The position numbers were made by a program, and so were the translations under genes. Of a stretch of DNA of 64,000 nt, positions 44,294 to 53,959 are shown piece after piece. The notes beneath the pieces were generated by a model. It was not told where the DNA came from. It did not search any database and saw only the letters and a list, made by a program, of their open reading frames with translations. Location of the stretch: positions 852,020-916,019 of the forward strand of contig NZ_JBQKLQ010000001.1 in NCBI RefSeq assembly GCF_052116145.1. The letters run 5' to 3'. This DNA is from Fundicoccus sp052116145. Lineage in GTDB: Bacteria; Bacillota; Bacilli; Lactobacillales; Aerococcaceae. Position 1 is the first letter of the stretch. Each line of letters starts with the position of its first letter.

Positions 44294-44863
44294 TTAGATT
44301 TCACGTTCGTCAACGCCTTGATAGGTCAAATAAGATTGATAGTTGTGTTGCATTGCGATCAATTGATAAGCATAATCTTTGGTTTCACTAAACTTTTTAG
44401 CTAAAAAGGTTCTCACGCCGCCTGCACATTCTACCACGGCACACTGTTTATCCATCAACGTTACAATTAAACTTTCTGGATATTTAGGAATATCGCGTGT
44501 AGTGCCTGCCATATGTTTTAAAATGATGTCTTTTTCTAAATCAGATAATTCTGTAATTTTAAGTGCGTTTTCTAACGCAATACGTGGGTGTTCATAATTA
44601 TGTCCACGACCACCTACAGTGTTTTTCGTCTCGGACTCATAGAAAAACAAATCATGTAGCAAGCCTGCTCTTGCAATGGCGCGAGTATTTAATCTTAATC
44701 TTCTGGCCCAACAGAAACTACTATAAGACACAGATATCGAGTGTGCTAATCGATTAGTAACCTTATGGTGGACATATTTCTCAAGATTTTTCACATCTTC
44801 ATGTTCAATTAAATCTTTAATTAATTCAAGATATTCTGTATCTCTTTGCCATTTCATTGTCAT
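44294..44863 (-). CDS. HD-domain phosphohydrolase-like protein
   Basis: The protein contains an HD domain: first His in RLAHSISVSYS, the HD pair in AGLLHDLFFYE and a later conserved His in KHMAGTT. This motif binds metals and is found in phosphohydrolases acting on nucleotides. About 189 residues from ATG 44863 (MTMKWQRD); GGGGGAA lies upstream, while the longer frame from 44881 starts within it. A gene of this type commonly sits between a TrmH-type methyltransferase gene and pheS in Lactobacillales. The substrate is unknown. Confidence 0.85.
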   Translation of the reverse strand: MTMKWQRDTEYLELIKDLIEHEDVKNLEKYVHHKVTNRLAHSISVSYSSFCWARRLRLNTRAIARAGLLHDLFFYESETKNTVGGRGHNYEHPRIALENALKITELSDLEKDIILKHMAGTTRDIPKYPESLIVTLMDKQCAVVECAGGVRTFLAKKFSETKDYAYQLIAMQHNYQSYLTYQGVDEREI

Positions 44864-44881
44864 TATATTGAATTCCCCCAA

Positions 44882-45203
44882 ATAAGTTTTACTTCATAAT
44901 CATTGTGTTTTATTGTAAATACGTTCTAACGTTATTATAAATTTTTTTATATAACTGTTTTCATTTAAGCGTTTGGTCTAACTGTTCCTTATATTAACAT
45001 ACTCACTCTTTATAAAAAGGAATAATTTCGCATTTTAAAGCATTTTTAACAAATCCTTTGAAACTTTAAAGCATCTGAAATTACTGAGCGTATATTTTAT
45101 TTTATGATATGAAGCTCTTCCACTATCAGACAAGAGCAACAAATATAATGACAGGCAAAATAAGGAAGTAACCAAATTAATTGAGTTACTTCCTGTATAT
45201 GAT
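44882..45203. other. Intergenic region upstream of the HD gene
   Basis: This 322-base AT-rich stretch holds the trmH-like gene terminator (45155-45193) and probably the HD-gene promoter. A TATAAT is visible on the minus strand at 44934-44939. No gene is evident. Confidence 0.5.
45155..45193 (-). terminator. Terminator after the trmH-like gene
   Basis: GGAAGTAAC (45164-45172) pairs with GTTACTTCC (45185-45193) and TTATTTTG follows on the minus strand. Confidence 0.7.
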
Positions 45204-45995
45204 TTATTTAGCAAATTGGAACATAAGCAAACCGGCTGCAATCGCAACATTTAAAGATTCTGCTTGACCAAACATCGGAATATAAATAGCATGATCCGCT
45301 TGTTCAATCCATTCAGCCGCAACGCCTTGCCCTTCATTCCCCATAACGATTGCCACTTTATCCCTGTCTGGTACTGCTTGATAAGCAATAGCCTCTTGAT
45401 GAAGTGCTGTGGCATAAATAGTTATATTAGCTTCACGTAAAGCTTGATAAGCATGGGCTAAGTCGGTTGTCACAATTTCTAAGTGCCAGACAGATCCTTG
45501 TGTGGCTCTTAACACTTTATCATTGTATAAATCGACTGTTCCATTCCCCATTACAACACCATCAAAACCAGCAGCATCTGCCGTTCGAATCATTGTGCCT
45601 AAATTACCTGGATCTTGAACTTTATCAAGTAATAAATACTTCTTACCAGAGGGTGCCCACGTTGTTGTTTTTTCTGGTAAAGATAAAACAGCAAGTATGC
45701 CTTGGTTCGTTTCTGTAGCACTAATCGTTTGTGCAACGTCTGGCGCTATCAAAATAGGTGAAACACTCCTTGGCATGAGGGATTCAATCATTTGCCACTC
45801 TGCAGAGGCTAAATAATCTGGAGTTACCATTACTTCAAGGACTGTCTGCTTATGCTGTAAAGCTTCTTGAACTAAATGCGTTCCTTCTATTAAATACTGT
45901 TCTTGTTGTTTTCTGCCTTTTGCTGTGTGGAGCTTACGCCAATTTTTGACTTTCACATTCTGACGTGACGAAATGAGTTCTTGTTTAGCCATCAT
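45204..45995 (-). CDS. TrmH/SpoU-family RNA 2'-O-ribose methyltransferase
   Basis: This 263-residue SPOUT enzyme has an N-terminal RNA-binding part (ISSRQNVKVKNWRKLHTAKGR) and the knotted SAM domain with VQDPGNLGTMIRTADAAG, GNEGQGVAAEW and PMFGQAESLNVAIAAGLLMF. It is of the YsgA type; the target nucleotide in tRNA or rRNA is not known. Its start overlaps the pepV stop by one base (TAATG), so translation is coupled to pepV; no separate ribosome site is visible. Confidence 0.92.
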   Translation of the reverse strand: MMAKQELISSRQNVKVKNWRKLHTAKGRKQQEQYLIEGTHLVQEALQHKQTVLEVMVTPDYLASAEWQMIESLMPRSVSPILIAPDVAQTISATETNQGILAVLSLPEKTTTWAPSGKKYLLLDKVQDPGNLGTMIRTADAAGFDGVVMGNGTVDLYNDKVLRATQGSVWHLEIVTTDLAHAYQALREANITIYATALHQEAIAYQAVPDRDKVAIVMGNEGQGVAAEWIEQADHAIYIPMFGQAESLNVAIAAGLLMFQFAK

Positions 45996-47398
45996 TAACG
46001 AGTTAAGCGATAAATTGCTTCAGCATATATAGCAGTTGCACGAACCAAATCACGAACTGATAGAAATTCATTTGCTTGATGCATTGTATCTGTTGAATCT
46101 GGGAATAAAGCGCCATAAGCCACTCCGCGAGGCATTAGTCGTCCATAAGTTCCGCCACCAATAGTCATTTCAGTCCCTTTTTCACCCGTTTGATTTTCAT
46201 AAACTTCTAGAAGTGTTTTTACGAGTGGGTCATCGGCGGGGACATAATGAGGTTCTTTACCTTCATCAGTTGTAACTGCCACTTCATAATCTGTTACATG
46301 GCGTTTAATCGTCGCTAGAATTGTTTCAGGATTTGTTCCGACTGGGAAACGGAAGTTTGCATCAATAGATGCCCCTTCAGTCATTGAGTAATTGGCAATA
46401 CCAACGTTCATTGATAACTCGCCCATTACTTCATGTGTCACGTTAACTCCAATTTTCTCCCCAACAAAATCTTCATGTAGTTTATCACCTAAGATAGTTA
46501 AGAAATCTTGAGCAGACACATTATCGTACGATAAATCTTTTAAGAAGTTAGCTAAATAAGTAGCTGCATTAACACCTTTTTCCGGTGTTGAACCATGAGC
46601 GGCTTTTCCTACTAATTCTAATTCTAATTGATTATCCATTGTCACAACCGAACCTTTTAGTTGGTTTTCTTGAGCAAAAGCTTTAAAGCTTTCAACAATT
46701 GACTCTAGGTTAGTCCCTTTTATAATGGCACTTGCATCTTGTGGCACCATATTCGAGCGCAAACCAGCATTAAAACTAATTAGGCGGTAGTCAGCTTGTG
46801 TAAATTCTTTAACATCAAAGCTAAATGTGGCAGATACATTTCCTTTTTCGCCATTAATAATTGGGAAAACAGCATCAGGAGAAAAACCATAGTCCGGCAT
46901 TTCAGCATGCGCAAAGTAGTAATCCATACATTGCCAGCCACTTTCTTCATCTGTTCCGACAATTAAATGAACTCTTTGATTAAATTCGATACCCAATTCC
47001 CGCAATAATTTTATAGCGAAATAAGCTGCTACAGTAGGTCCTTTGTCATCACTAGATCCTCTTGCGAAGATTTTATTGTCAATAATTACTGGTTTAAATG
47101 GATCGGTATCCCAGCCAGAGCCTACTGGTACTACATCTACGTGACCAAGAATTCCTAATAACTCGTCTCCTTGACCTATTTCAATTCGCCCAGCCCAAGG
47201 TCCAAACTGTTCAGTTTTGAAGCCATCTTCTTCAGCCATTTTCATAAATTCTTCTAAAGCTGCTAAAGGTCCTGGTCCAACAGGCGCTTCCGGTGTTGCT
47301 AAGTGGTCTTCTCTAACAGATGGAACACTTAGTAAACGAAATAAGTCCATTAGTAAAGTTTCTTTTCTTTGTTCTACTTCTGCAAGCCAATTTACCAT
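45995..47398 (-). CDS. pepV: Dipeptidase PepV (M20 metallopeptidase)
   Basis: The 467 residues match PepV of lactic acid bacteria. Metal-binding motifs are GHVDVVPVG (His), ARGSSDDKGP (Asp) and GTDEESGW (Glu); MTIGGGTYGRLMPRGVAYG and DTMHQANE complete the site. PepV cleaves dipeptides in the cytoplasm, releasing amino acids for this presumably auxotrophic group. The ORF is intact. It is co-transcribed with the downstream methyltransferase; rsuA-like and flippase genes lie upstream. Confidence 0.96.
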   Translation of the reverse strand: MVNWLAEVEQRKETLLMDLFRLLSVPSVREDHLATPEAPVGPGPLAALEEFMKMAEEDGFKTEQFGPWAGRIEIGQGDELLGILGHVDVVPVGSGWDTDPFKPVIIDNKIFARGSSDDKGPTVAAYFAIKLLRELGIEFNQRVHLIVGTDEESGWQCMDYYFAHAEMPDYGFSPDAVFPIINGEKGNVSATFSFDVKEFTQADYRLISFNAGLRSNMVPQDASAIIKGTNLESIVESFKAFAQENQLKGSVVTMDNQLELELVGKAAHGSTPEKGVNAATYLANFLKDLSYDNVSAQDFLTILGDKLHEDFVGEKIGVNVTHEVMGELSMNVGIANYSMTEGASIDANFRFPVGTNPETILATIKRHVTDYEVAVTTDEGKEPHYVPADDPLVKTLLEVYENQTGEKGTEMTIGGGTYGRLMPRGVAYGALFPDSTDTMHQANEFLSVRDLVRATAIYAEAIYRLTR

Positions 47399-47425
47399 AT
47401 AATATCTTCCCCCTATGCTTTTTTC

Positions 47426-48151
47426 TTACTCATATCCGAATGGAACTAAAGCGTTTCTTTCCTCTTCAGTCAATTCACGCCACATACCTTCTTCTAAGTC
47501 TTCTTCTAACTCAAGTGGCCCCATCGATTTTCTTTTAAGCGTGAGTACTTTTTTGCCCACCTTTTCAAACATACGTTTAACTTGATGGAATTTTCCTTCC
47601 CAAATCTCAACTTCTATACATGAACGATTTGACTCTTCATCTGTTGAATGAACAAGTAATTGAGCTGGTTGAGAAATGAAATCCTCCAAATCTAACCCTT
47701 GAGAAAAAGCTTCAATATCTTCTTCAGTCACTATTCCTAATATTTCCGCTTCATATCGTTTTGACACTTTTTTCTTAGGTGATAATAACTGATGAGCCAA
47801 TTGTCCATTGTTCGATAACAATAACAATCCTGTTGTATCAATATCTAAACGTCCTACTGGAAATAACTCCATGTAACTAAAATCTGGGCCGAGCCAGTCA
47901 ATAACCGTTTCATGATAGTTATCCTCAGTCGCACTGATGATACCAGCAGGCTTATTTAGAATATAATAGTAGTATTCTTGGTAAAAAACGGGTTGATTCA
48001 TGACTGTTACAACATCTGAATCGATTTTTACCGCTTGGCCAATTTTCTTACATATTTCATCATTAATTCTTACAACACCACTTGTAATCAGTTGTTTAAC
48101 TTCTTTTCTAGTGCCATAGCCTGTATGAGCGAGTAATTTGTCTAATCGCAT
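47426..48151 (-). CDS. 16S rRNA pseudouridine-516 synthase-like (RsuA/RluB family)
   Basis: The protein has an N-terminal S4 RNA-binding domain (MRLDKLLAHTGYGTRKEVKQ, about 1-60). The pseudouridine synthase domain has the catalytic Asp in VGRLDIDTTGLLLLSNNG and the KRYEAEI and GKFHQVKRMF motifs. At 241 residues it matches RsuA/YtzG-type enzymes. It starts three bases after the flippase stop codon, so the two are translated from one mRNA. Confidence 0.9.
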   Translation of the reverse strand: MRLDKLLAHTGYGTRKEVKQLITSGVVRINDEICKKIGQAVKIDSDVVTVMNQPVFYQEYYYYILNKPAGIISATEDNYHETVIDWLGPDFSYMELFPVGRLDIDTTGLLLLSNNGQLAHQLLSPKKKVSKRYEAEILGIVTEEDIEAFSQGLDLEDFISQPAQLLVHSTDEESNRSCIEVEIWEGKFHQVKRMFEKVGKKVLTLKRKSMGPLELEEDLEEGMWRELTEEERNALVPFGYE

Positions 48152-48154
48152 GTC

Positions 48155-51142
48155 TTAAAACATCCTCATTTTTTCTTGTAAATCTTGTTTTTTGTCACCT
48201 AATAATATAGATAATTGACCTAAAAGTCCCATGACACCACCATATACAAAGATACCCATTCCAACACCAAGCATTACTTTAACAAAGGTTAAGAAACGTC
48301 CCACTTCGCCCATTAATAAATCTAGTAATGAATTCCATTGAGAAACTGCAATCCCCATAATGACAGTACCTATAATGATTTTAAAGACTGATTTAAAGAG
48401 TCTTTCCATATCAGGTTCTACCTCACGTTGGATTTTAATCCACATTAATACGGATGAAACTGCAAAGGCAATGGTTGTGGCAATCATTGCACCATGTGCA
48501 TGTAGAAATGCCACAAGTGGTACTTGTAGAATGATTTTAACTAATAAACCAACTACCAAAAACCTCACCGCTAAACGACGGAAGTTCATCGATTGTAAAA
48601 CGGTTGATAAAACGGTATATAAGCCAAGTGAGATACTCATAATGGATCCAGTAATTAATAAAGACGGTCCACTCGTATGACCTTGTGGATAGAACATTGT
48701 GTATAGATTGTTTGAAACTCCGATCATACCAATAGCAGCAGGTAACATCACAAAACTAAATACTTCAACAATCTGCTCGATTAGAGAGCTTGTCGCTTTA
48801 ATATCACGTGCAGCAAATTTGCTTGTAATCAATGGTACCACTGAGGAAGCTAAGGCTACTGCTAATGAAACGACAATCATCACTAATTTGTTCACGTCTA
48901 AACTCATCGCACCGTACAATTCACTAATTTCTCTTAACAGCATAACAGTTGTTGGTAACAAAATTTGTTTGAATGTGTACGTATCAATCACCTGCGCAAG
49001 GATAATCCCTGATCCCAATAGGATAAAAGGTACACTATCCATGAACATAATATGAATACTTTCTTTGAAATCTATTTCGATTAAATCTAATGAGCGTTCT
49101 TTTAGTTTATTGATCATTGGTAGACGCTTAAAGTATAGAATAGCTAAGTATCCTAAAGCTGCCAAAGCACCAATGAAAGCAGCAAAAGTTGAATGAACAA
49201 CAGCTTGCGTAACCTCACCACGATAAACCATCATGATAGCATACGTCGCAGCTAACAAGTAAAACACTCGAGCAATCTGCTCAATAATTTGAGAGATGGC
49301 AGAGGGCACCATGTCATTAAAGCCTTGGAAATACCCTCTTAAGATACTCATTAAAGGCAATATCAGTAAAGCAGGTACTAATGAACGAATCACTAGTGTC
49401 GCTCCAAGTGGATTATCTGTTGAAGTAATCGATGCTAGAGACGGTGCTAATAAGTACAATAACGCGCCTGAAAATAAACCACTAATCAACATTAAGACAA
49501 TACTATTCTTAAACAATTTATCTGCTACACGATACTCTTTTTTGGAATGATAAAAAGCCATTTGTTTAGCAATGGCACTCGGGAACCCTGCTGTGGCTAT
49601 TGCTAAAAATAAAGAATAAGGCGTGTAGCCCGCACTGTAGAGTGTATTCGCTTGTGTATATTCCGCCCCTAGCCAAGTACTCCAAGGAATGATATACAGT
49701 GCACCTAAAATTCTTGAAAATACACTTCCGATTGTTAGCCATGCAGCGCCTTTAACAAAACTCTCTGATTGGTGATCAAGTTCATCATCAATCGTGATAT
49801 CATCAGAACCAAGTACTTCTTCAAGCACTTGATCTGTCAAAATAGGCTCTGAAAAACGTTGAGTTTCTTGACTAACTTTTTCACTATACAAATCAGCTGC
49901 CGCTTCTTCGTCTACATCTGAATCACTCGCTTTGTTTACCTCTTTATCGACAGTGGCTAATGATTCATTGTCTTCGCTTAAAGTATCGGACTCTTTTATT
50001 GAATTTTTCGGAAGTTTTTCTACTTCATGAACGTCTGTAAATTCAAGAGTATCTTCACTAGATTTTTTTTCTGAAGGGAACTCTTCGTCAAAAACAGGAT
50101 CAATTATTTCATTCGCTGATTCCTGAGAACCTAGTCCCATTGTCATCGTTTCTTCTTTAGATAACACTTCTTTAATTTCATTTTCGATGTCATCTGATTT
50201 CCTTTGAAGAGGGTCCTTGTGTTCTATATCTGATGCTAGTTCCTGTTCAACTGAGCGACTTAAGCGAGATTCTATCGCAGTTTTTGCACGATTAAAAAAA
50301 TTTTTATCATTCTTGATAGATGCATCTACAAACTGTTTAGACTGTTTAGACCGCTTAGATGCACTGTCTGTCGATTGTTGAGTTTCTTGAATATACTCAT
50401 CTATTTCAACGGCATCTTGACCATTTAGCAATGACTTAACTTTATCCACAATATTCTTCCCAATGTCTGGTTTGTTCATAAAGTCTTCATCATCAGTCAC
50501 AATAGCTTCGTCATCAGCCTTTACTTTCTTAAAGGTTTTATTCCTTGAATCTGACTGCTCATCCGTCGATTGATTAAACTTCCATAATGGTCGTTTATTA
50601 TCTGAGCGTGTACGACTCATACGCTCTTTAGCCAGGTTATCTTCTTCTACTCTCTCTGTTTCACCGGTATGATTCCAAAATTCCATTTCAGATTTTTCAT
50701 ATTCATCCCAATATTCAATGTCTTCTTTTGCTTTTTCTTGCTCAATTTCTTGTTCAAATCGAGCTTTAATTGGGCTCTTATAGTGAAACTCGCTATCTTC
50801 TGGTGCAGTAATGATTTGTTTTTGACTTGGTGCCGGTGGACCTTTAATATCTATAAATTCAATTGAATTTTGTTCAGACTCTCCCTCGCTTAATTCGTCA
50901 TGGTTAAACGGATTTTCTTCCCCATCATTAAGTTCAGATTCATTACCAGTTCTTTGAGAGTTGGCACCTGAATGATTAGCGAAATAGTCACCGTCCAATG
51001 GTTGATTATTTGGTTGTCGTATTTTTCTTAATTCTTCTTCTGTAAATTGAATCGTCTCAAATAAAGATTCATCCATCGGCTTATATGAGCGACGTTTATT
51101 TAAATTATCGTTCTCACCTTTTGAATCAAAATTATTACGCAT
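48155..51142 (-). CDS. MurJ/YtgP-type flippase with 460-residue acidic N-terminal extension
   Basis: Residues about 465-995 form a 14-helix MVF/MATE-type polysaccharide flippase (GAAWLTIGSVFSRILGALYI, GFPSAIAKQMAFYHSKK, PALLILPLMSILRGYFQG), like YtgP (Amj/MurJ alternates) proteins that move lipid II. Relatives are 530-550 residues long. Here about 460 residues precede it, rich in Glu, Asp, Ser, Lys and Asn with no predicted fold or membrane segment. ATG 51142 has AAAGGAG upstream; the frame could start at 51172. The extension would be in the cytoplasm. The gene is operonic with the rsuA-like gene; leuS is 64 bases upstream on the same strand. Confidence 0.88.
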   Translation of the reverse strand: MRNNFDSKGENDNLNKRRSYKPMDESLFETIQFTEEELRKIRQPNNQPLDGDYFANHSGANSQRTGNESELNDGEENPFNHDELSEGESEQNSIEFIDIKGPPAPSQKQIITAPEDSEFHYKSPIKARFEQEIEQEKAKEDIEYWDEYEKSEMEFWNHTGETERVEEDNLAKERMSRTRSDNKRPLWKFNQSTDEQSDSRNKTFKKVKADDEAIVTDDEDFMNKPDIGKNIVDKVKSLLNGQDAVEIDEYIQETQQSTDSASKRSKQSKQFVDASIKNDKNFFNRAKTAIESRLSRSVEQELASDIEHKDPLQRKSDDIENEIKEVLSKEETMTMGLGSQESANEIIDPVFDEEFPSEKKSSEDTLEFTDVHEVEKLPKNSIKESDTLSEDNESLATVDKEVNKASDSDVDEEAAADLYSEKVSQETQRFSEPILTDQVLEEVLGSDDITIDDELDHQSESFVKGAAWLTIGSVFSRILGALYIIPWSTWLGAEYTQANTLYSAGYTPYSLFLAIATAGFPSAIAKQMAFYHSKKEYRVADKLFKNSIVLMLISGLFSGALLYLLAPSLASITSTDNPLGATLVIRSLVPALLILPLMSILRGYFQGFNDMVPSAISQIIEQIARVFYLLAATYAIMMVYRGEVTQAVVHSTFAAFIGALAALGYLAILYFKRLPMINKLKERSLDLIEIDFKESIHIMFMDSVPFILLGSGIILAQVIDTYTFKQILLPTTVMLLREISELYGAMSLDVNKLVMIVVSLAVALASSVVPLITSKFAARDIKATSSLIEQIVEVFSFVMLPAAIGMIGVSNNLYTMFYPQGHTSGPSLLITGSIMSISLGLYTVLSTVLQSMNFRRLAVRFLVVGLLVKIILQVPLVAFLHAHGAMIATTIAFAVSSVLMWIKIQREVEPDMERLFKSVFKIIIGTVIMGIAVSQWNSLLDLLMGEVGRFLTFVKVMLGVGMGIFVYGGVMGLLGQLSILLGDKKQDLQEKMRMF

Positions 51143-51236
51143 TTTCTCAACTCCTTTATGCTTCTTTAGCATTCTCGAGACATAGACTTATTATAACTTA
51201 TTTCAAGAAAGATGCTAAACAAGAGCAGTGGCTTCT

Positions 51237-53654
51237 TTAATTTGCCACGATATTGACCAGACGATTCGCAATAGCAATCACTTTACGGACTGTTTTACCT
51301 TCAATCTCAGATTGAATTGTTTCATCAGCCAATGCAAGTTTTTCCATTTCCTCTTTCGCCAAGTCTAATTCGATTTCAAGTTTTACTTTCACTTTTCCAT
51401 TTACTTGAATAACGATTTCTACGGTACTTTCTACGGTTAATTCCTCTTGGAAGGTTGGCCATGATGCTTCTGAAAGACTTTCTGTGTGCCCTAACATCTC
51501 CCAGAGTTCTTCCATCAAATGCGGCGCCAATGGTGAAAGTAATTTAACATACCCTTCAACATATTCACGTGGTAACACACTTTGATCTTTGGCTGCATTT
51601 AGAAAAATCATCAGTTGTGAAATAGCAGTGTTGAAATGTAAATTATCAAAGTCTTCTGTTACTTTTTTAACAGTTTGATGATACACACGAGTCAATTCTT
51701 TGTTTTCACTATCTTGAATCGCTGCACTGATCTCGTTTTTTTCTTCGTTAACTAGTAAGCGCCACACACGATCTAAGAATCGACGGCTACCCTCTAAGCC
51801 ATTTTCGCTCCATGCAATTGAAGCATCCAATGGTCCCATAAACATCTCATAAACTCGTAATGTATCAGCGCCATACTCTTTTACAACGTCATCAGGATTC
51901 ACAACATTCCCTTTAGATTTAGACATTTTCTCGTTATTTTCACCTAGGATCATTCCTTGATTAAATAACTTTTGGAATGGCTCTTTAGTAGGGACAACGC
52001 CTAAATCATACAAAAATTTATGCCAGAAACGCGCATATAATAAGTGAAGAACGGCATGTTCTGCTCCACCAATATACAGATCGACTGGAAGCCATTTGGC
52101 TAATTTTTCTGGATCTGCGATTTGAGTTTCATTATGAGGATCGATGAAACGTAAGAAGTACCAAGAACTACCCGCCCATTGAGGCATTGTATGTGTCTCA
52201 CGTTTACCTTTCATTCCAGTAATTGGATCAACGACGTTAACCCACTCTTCAATTTTTGCTAATGGTGATTCACCTGTCCCACTAGGTTTAATTTCAGTTG
52301 CTTCTGGCAGTCTAACTGGTAATTCTTCTTCTGGAACTAAAGTTGTCGTACCATCTTCCCAATGGATGACTGGAATAGGTTCTCCCCAATAACGTTGACG
52401 TGAGAACAACCAATCGCGTAAACGATAGTTTACTTGATGTTCACCTTTATTATTGTCTGTTAACCATTCAATCATTTTTGCGATTGCATCATCATTATTC
52501 ATACCATTGATGAAATCTGAATTAAAATGATTACCGTCTCCAGTATATGCACCAGAACCTTCGGTTTCTCCTTCAATCACTTTGATGATTGGTAATTCAT
52601 GGGATGTTGCAAATTCAAAATCACGTTCATCATGAGCAGGCACTGCCATTACTGCACCTGTTCCATAAGATGAAAGAACATAGTCCGCAATCCAAATTGG
52701 CAATGCTTCGCCAGTAATTGGATGTTCTACATATCCTCCAGTAAATACACCAGACTTCTCTTTGTTTAACGATGTTCTCTCAAGCTCACTTTTTGTTGCA
52801 ACGGATTTAACATATGCTTCAACTGCTTCTTGCTGCTGGGCTGTTGTCACTTCTTTTACAAGTTCATGTTCTGGTGCTAATACAACATAGCTTGCACCAA
52901 ATAAGGTATCTGGACGCGTTGTATAAGATTGAACCGATGCATCGTGCCCAATAATTTGGAAGTTAACTAAAGCACCTTCTGATTTACCAATCCAATTTCT
53001 TTGCATGGCTTTTAGACTTTCTGGCCAATCTAAATCTTCCAAATCGTCTAATAGTCGTTCCGCATAAGCTGTAATTCTTAGGACCCACTGACGCATCGGA
53101 CGACGATAAACCGGATGTCCACCACGTTCACTTACACCATCTACAACTTCCTCATTCGAAAGAACCGTTCCTAAGGCCGGACACCAGTTAACAGCAACTT
53201 CTTCTTCATAAGCTAAGCCTTTCTCATACATTTTCGAGAAAATCCATTGAGTCCACTTGTAAAATTCTGGATCAGTTGTATTAATTTCTCGGTCCCAATC
53301 ATAGCTAAAACCAAGCTCTTTAATTTGACGCTTAAAGTTTGCTACGTTTGTCGCAGTAAATTCTGCAGGTGCATTACCCGTATCTAAAGCATATTGCTCT
53401 GCTGGTAGACCAAATGCATCCCATCCCATTGGATGTAATACATCATAACCTTGAGCACGCTTCATACGTGCAATTGCATCAGTTGCAGTGTAGCCTTCTG
53501 GGTGACCAACGTGTAATCCTTGTCCAGATGGATAAGGGAACATATCTAAAGCATAGAATTTTGGATTCCCTTCTCTTTCTTTAGTTTTAAATGTTTTATT
53601 TTCATCCCAATAAGCCTGCCACTTTTTCTCTATTATTCGATGTTGATAAGTCAC
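51237..53654 (-). CDS. leuS: Leucyl-tRNA synthetase
   Basis: This 805-residue class I synthetase is complete. HIGH-type motif HVGHPEGYTATD follows PYPSGQGL near residue 40, the CP1 editing domain is in the middle (TRPDTLFGASYVVLAP) and EKMSKSKGNV is the KMSKS loop. It charges tRNA-Leu. Expression is controlled by a T-box leader with a CTC specifier. The next gene downstream is the flippase. Confidence 0.98.
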   Translation of the reverse strand: MTYQHRIIEKKWQAYWDENKTFKTKEREGNPKFYALDMFPYPSGQGLHVGHPEGYTATDAIARMKRAQGYDVLHPMGWDAFGLPAEQYALDTGNAPAEFTATNVANFKRQIKELGFSYDWDREINTTDPEFYKWTQWIFSKMYEKGLAYEEEVAVNWCPALGTVLSNEEVVDGVSERGGHPVYRRPMRQWVLRITAYAERLLDDLEDLDWPESLKAMQRNWIGKSEGALVNFQIIGHDASVQSYTTRPDTLFGASYVVLAPEHELVKEVTTAQQQEAVEAYVKSVATKSELERTSLNKEKSGVFTGGYVEHPITGEALPIWIADYVLSSYGTGAVMAVPAHDERDFEFATSHELPIIKVIEGETEGSGAYTGDGNHFNSDFINGMNNDDAIAKMIEWLTDNNKGEHQVNYRLRDWLFSRQRYWGEPIPVIHWEDGTTTLVPEEELPVRLPEATEIKPSGTGESPLAKIEEWVNVVDPITGMKGKRETHTMPQWAGSSWYFLRFIDPHNETQIADPEKLAKWLPVDLYIGGAEHAVLHLLYARFWHKFLYDLGVVPTKEPFQKLFNQGMILGENNEKMSKSKGNVVNPDDVVKEYGADTLRVYEMFMGPLDASIAWSENGLEGSRRFLDRVWRLLVNEEKNEISAAIQDSENKELTRVYHQTVKKVTEDFDNLHFNTAISQLMIFLNAAKDQSVLPREYVEGYVKLLSPLAPHLMEELWEMLGHTESLSEASWPTFQEELTVESTVEIVIQVNGKVKVKLEIELDLAKEEMEKLALADETIQSEIEGKTVRKVIAIANRLVNIVAN

Positions 53655-53685
53655 TATAAAAGCCTCCAGTTAATTTTTTTCAAAA

Positions 53686-53935
53686 CAAAAGCCCTATATC
53701 ATTTAGCATAACTAAACAATATAGGGCGAATTTTTTCGCGGTACCACCTAAATTTATTATTGTATAAACAATAACCTTAGTACTTTAACGCAGTAAGACG
53801 TCTCACTCTACTATTAATTTCAAGTAAGAAACAAGTTAGACGAGTTCAAGATAGATATCTGACTTATTTTCACCAACCATAAGCTCTCTAAACAGATTCT
53901 AATTTTACTATTCCTAACGAAGTCATTTATTATAT
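53686..53935 (-). promoter_or_regulatory. T-box riboswitch controlling leuS (Leu, specifier CTC)
   Basis: On the minus strand the T-box core AGGTGGTACCGCG is at 53737-53749. The terminator pairs GCCCTATA (53691-53698) with TATAGGGC (53720-53727). Stem I shows AGAGAGC and GGTTGGTGAAAA, typical of T-boxes. The sequence TTGAACTCGTC places CTC (53842-53844) in the specifier loop, matching leucine. Limits are approximate. Confidence 0.92.
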
Positions 53936-53959
53936 GACTAATATAACAAATTTACTCCC

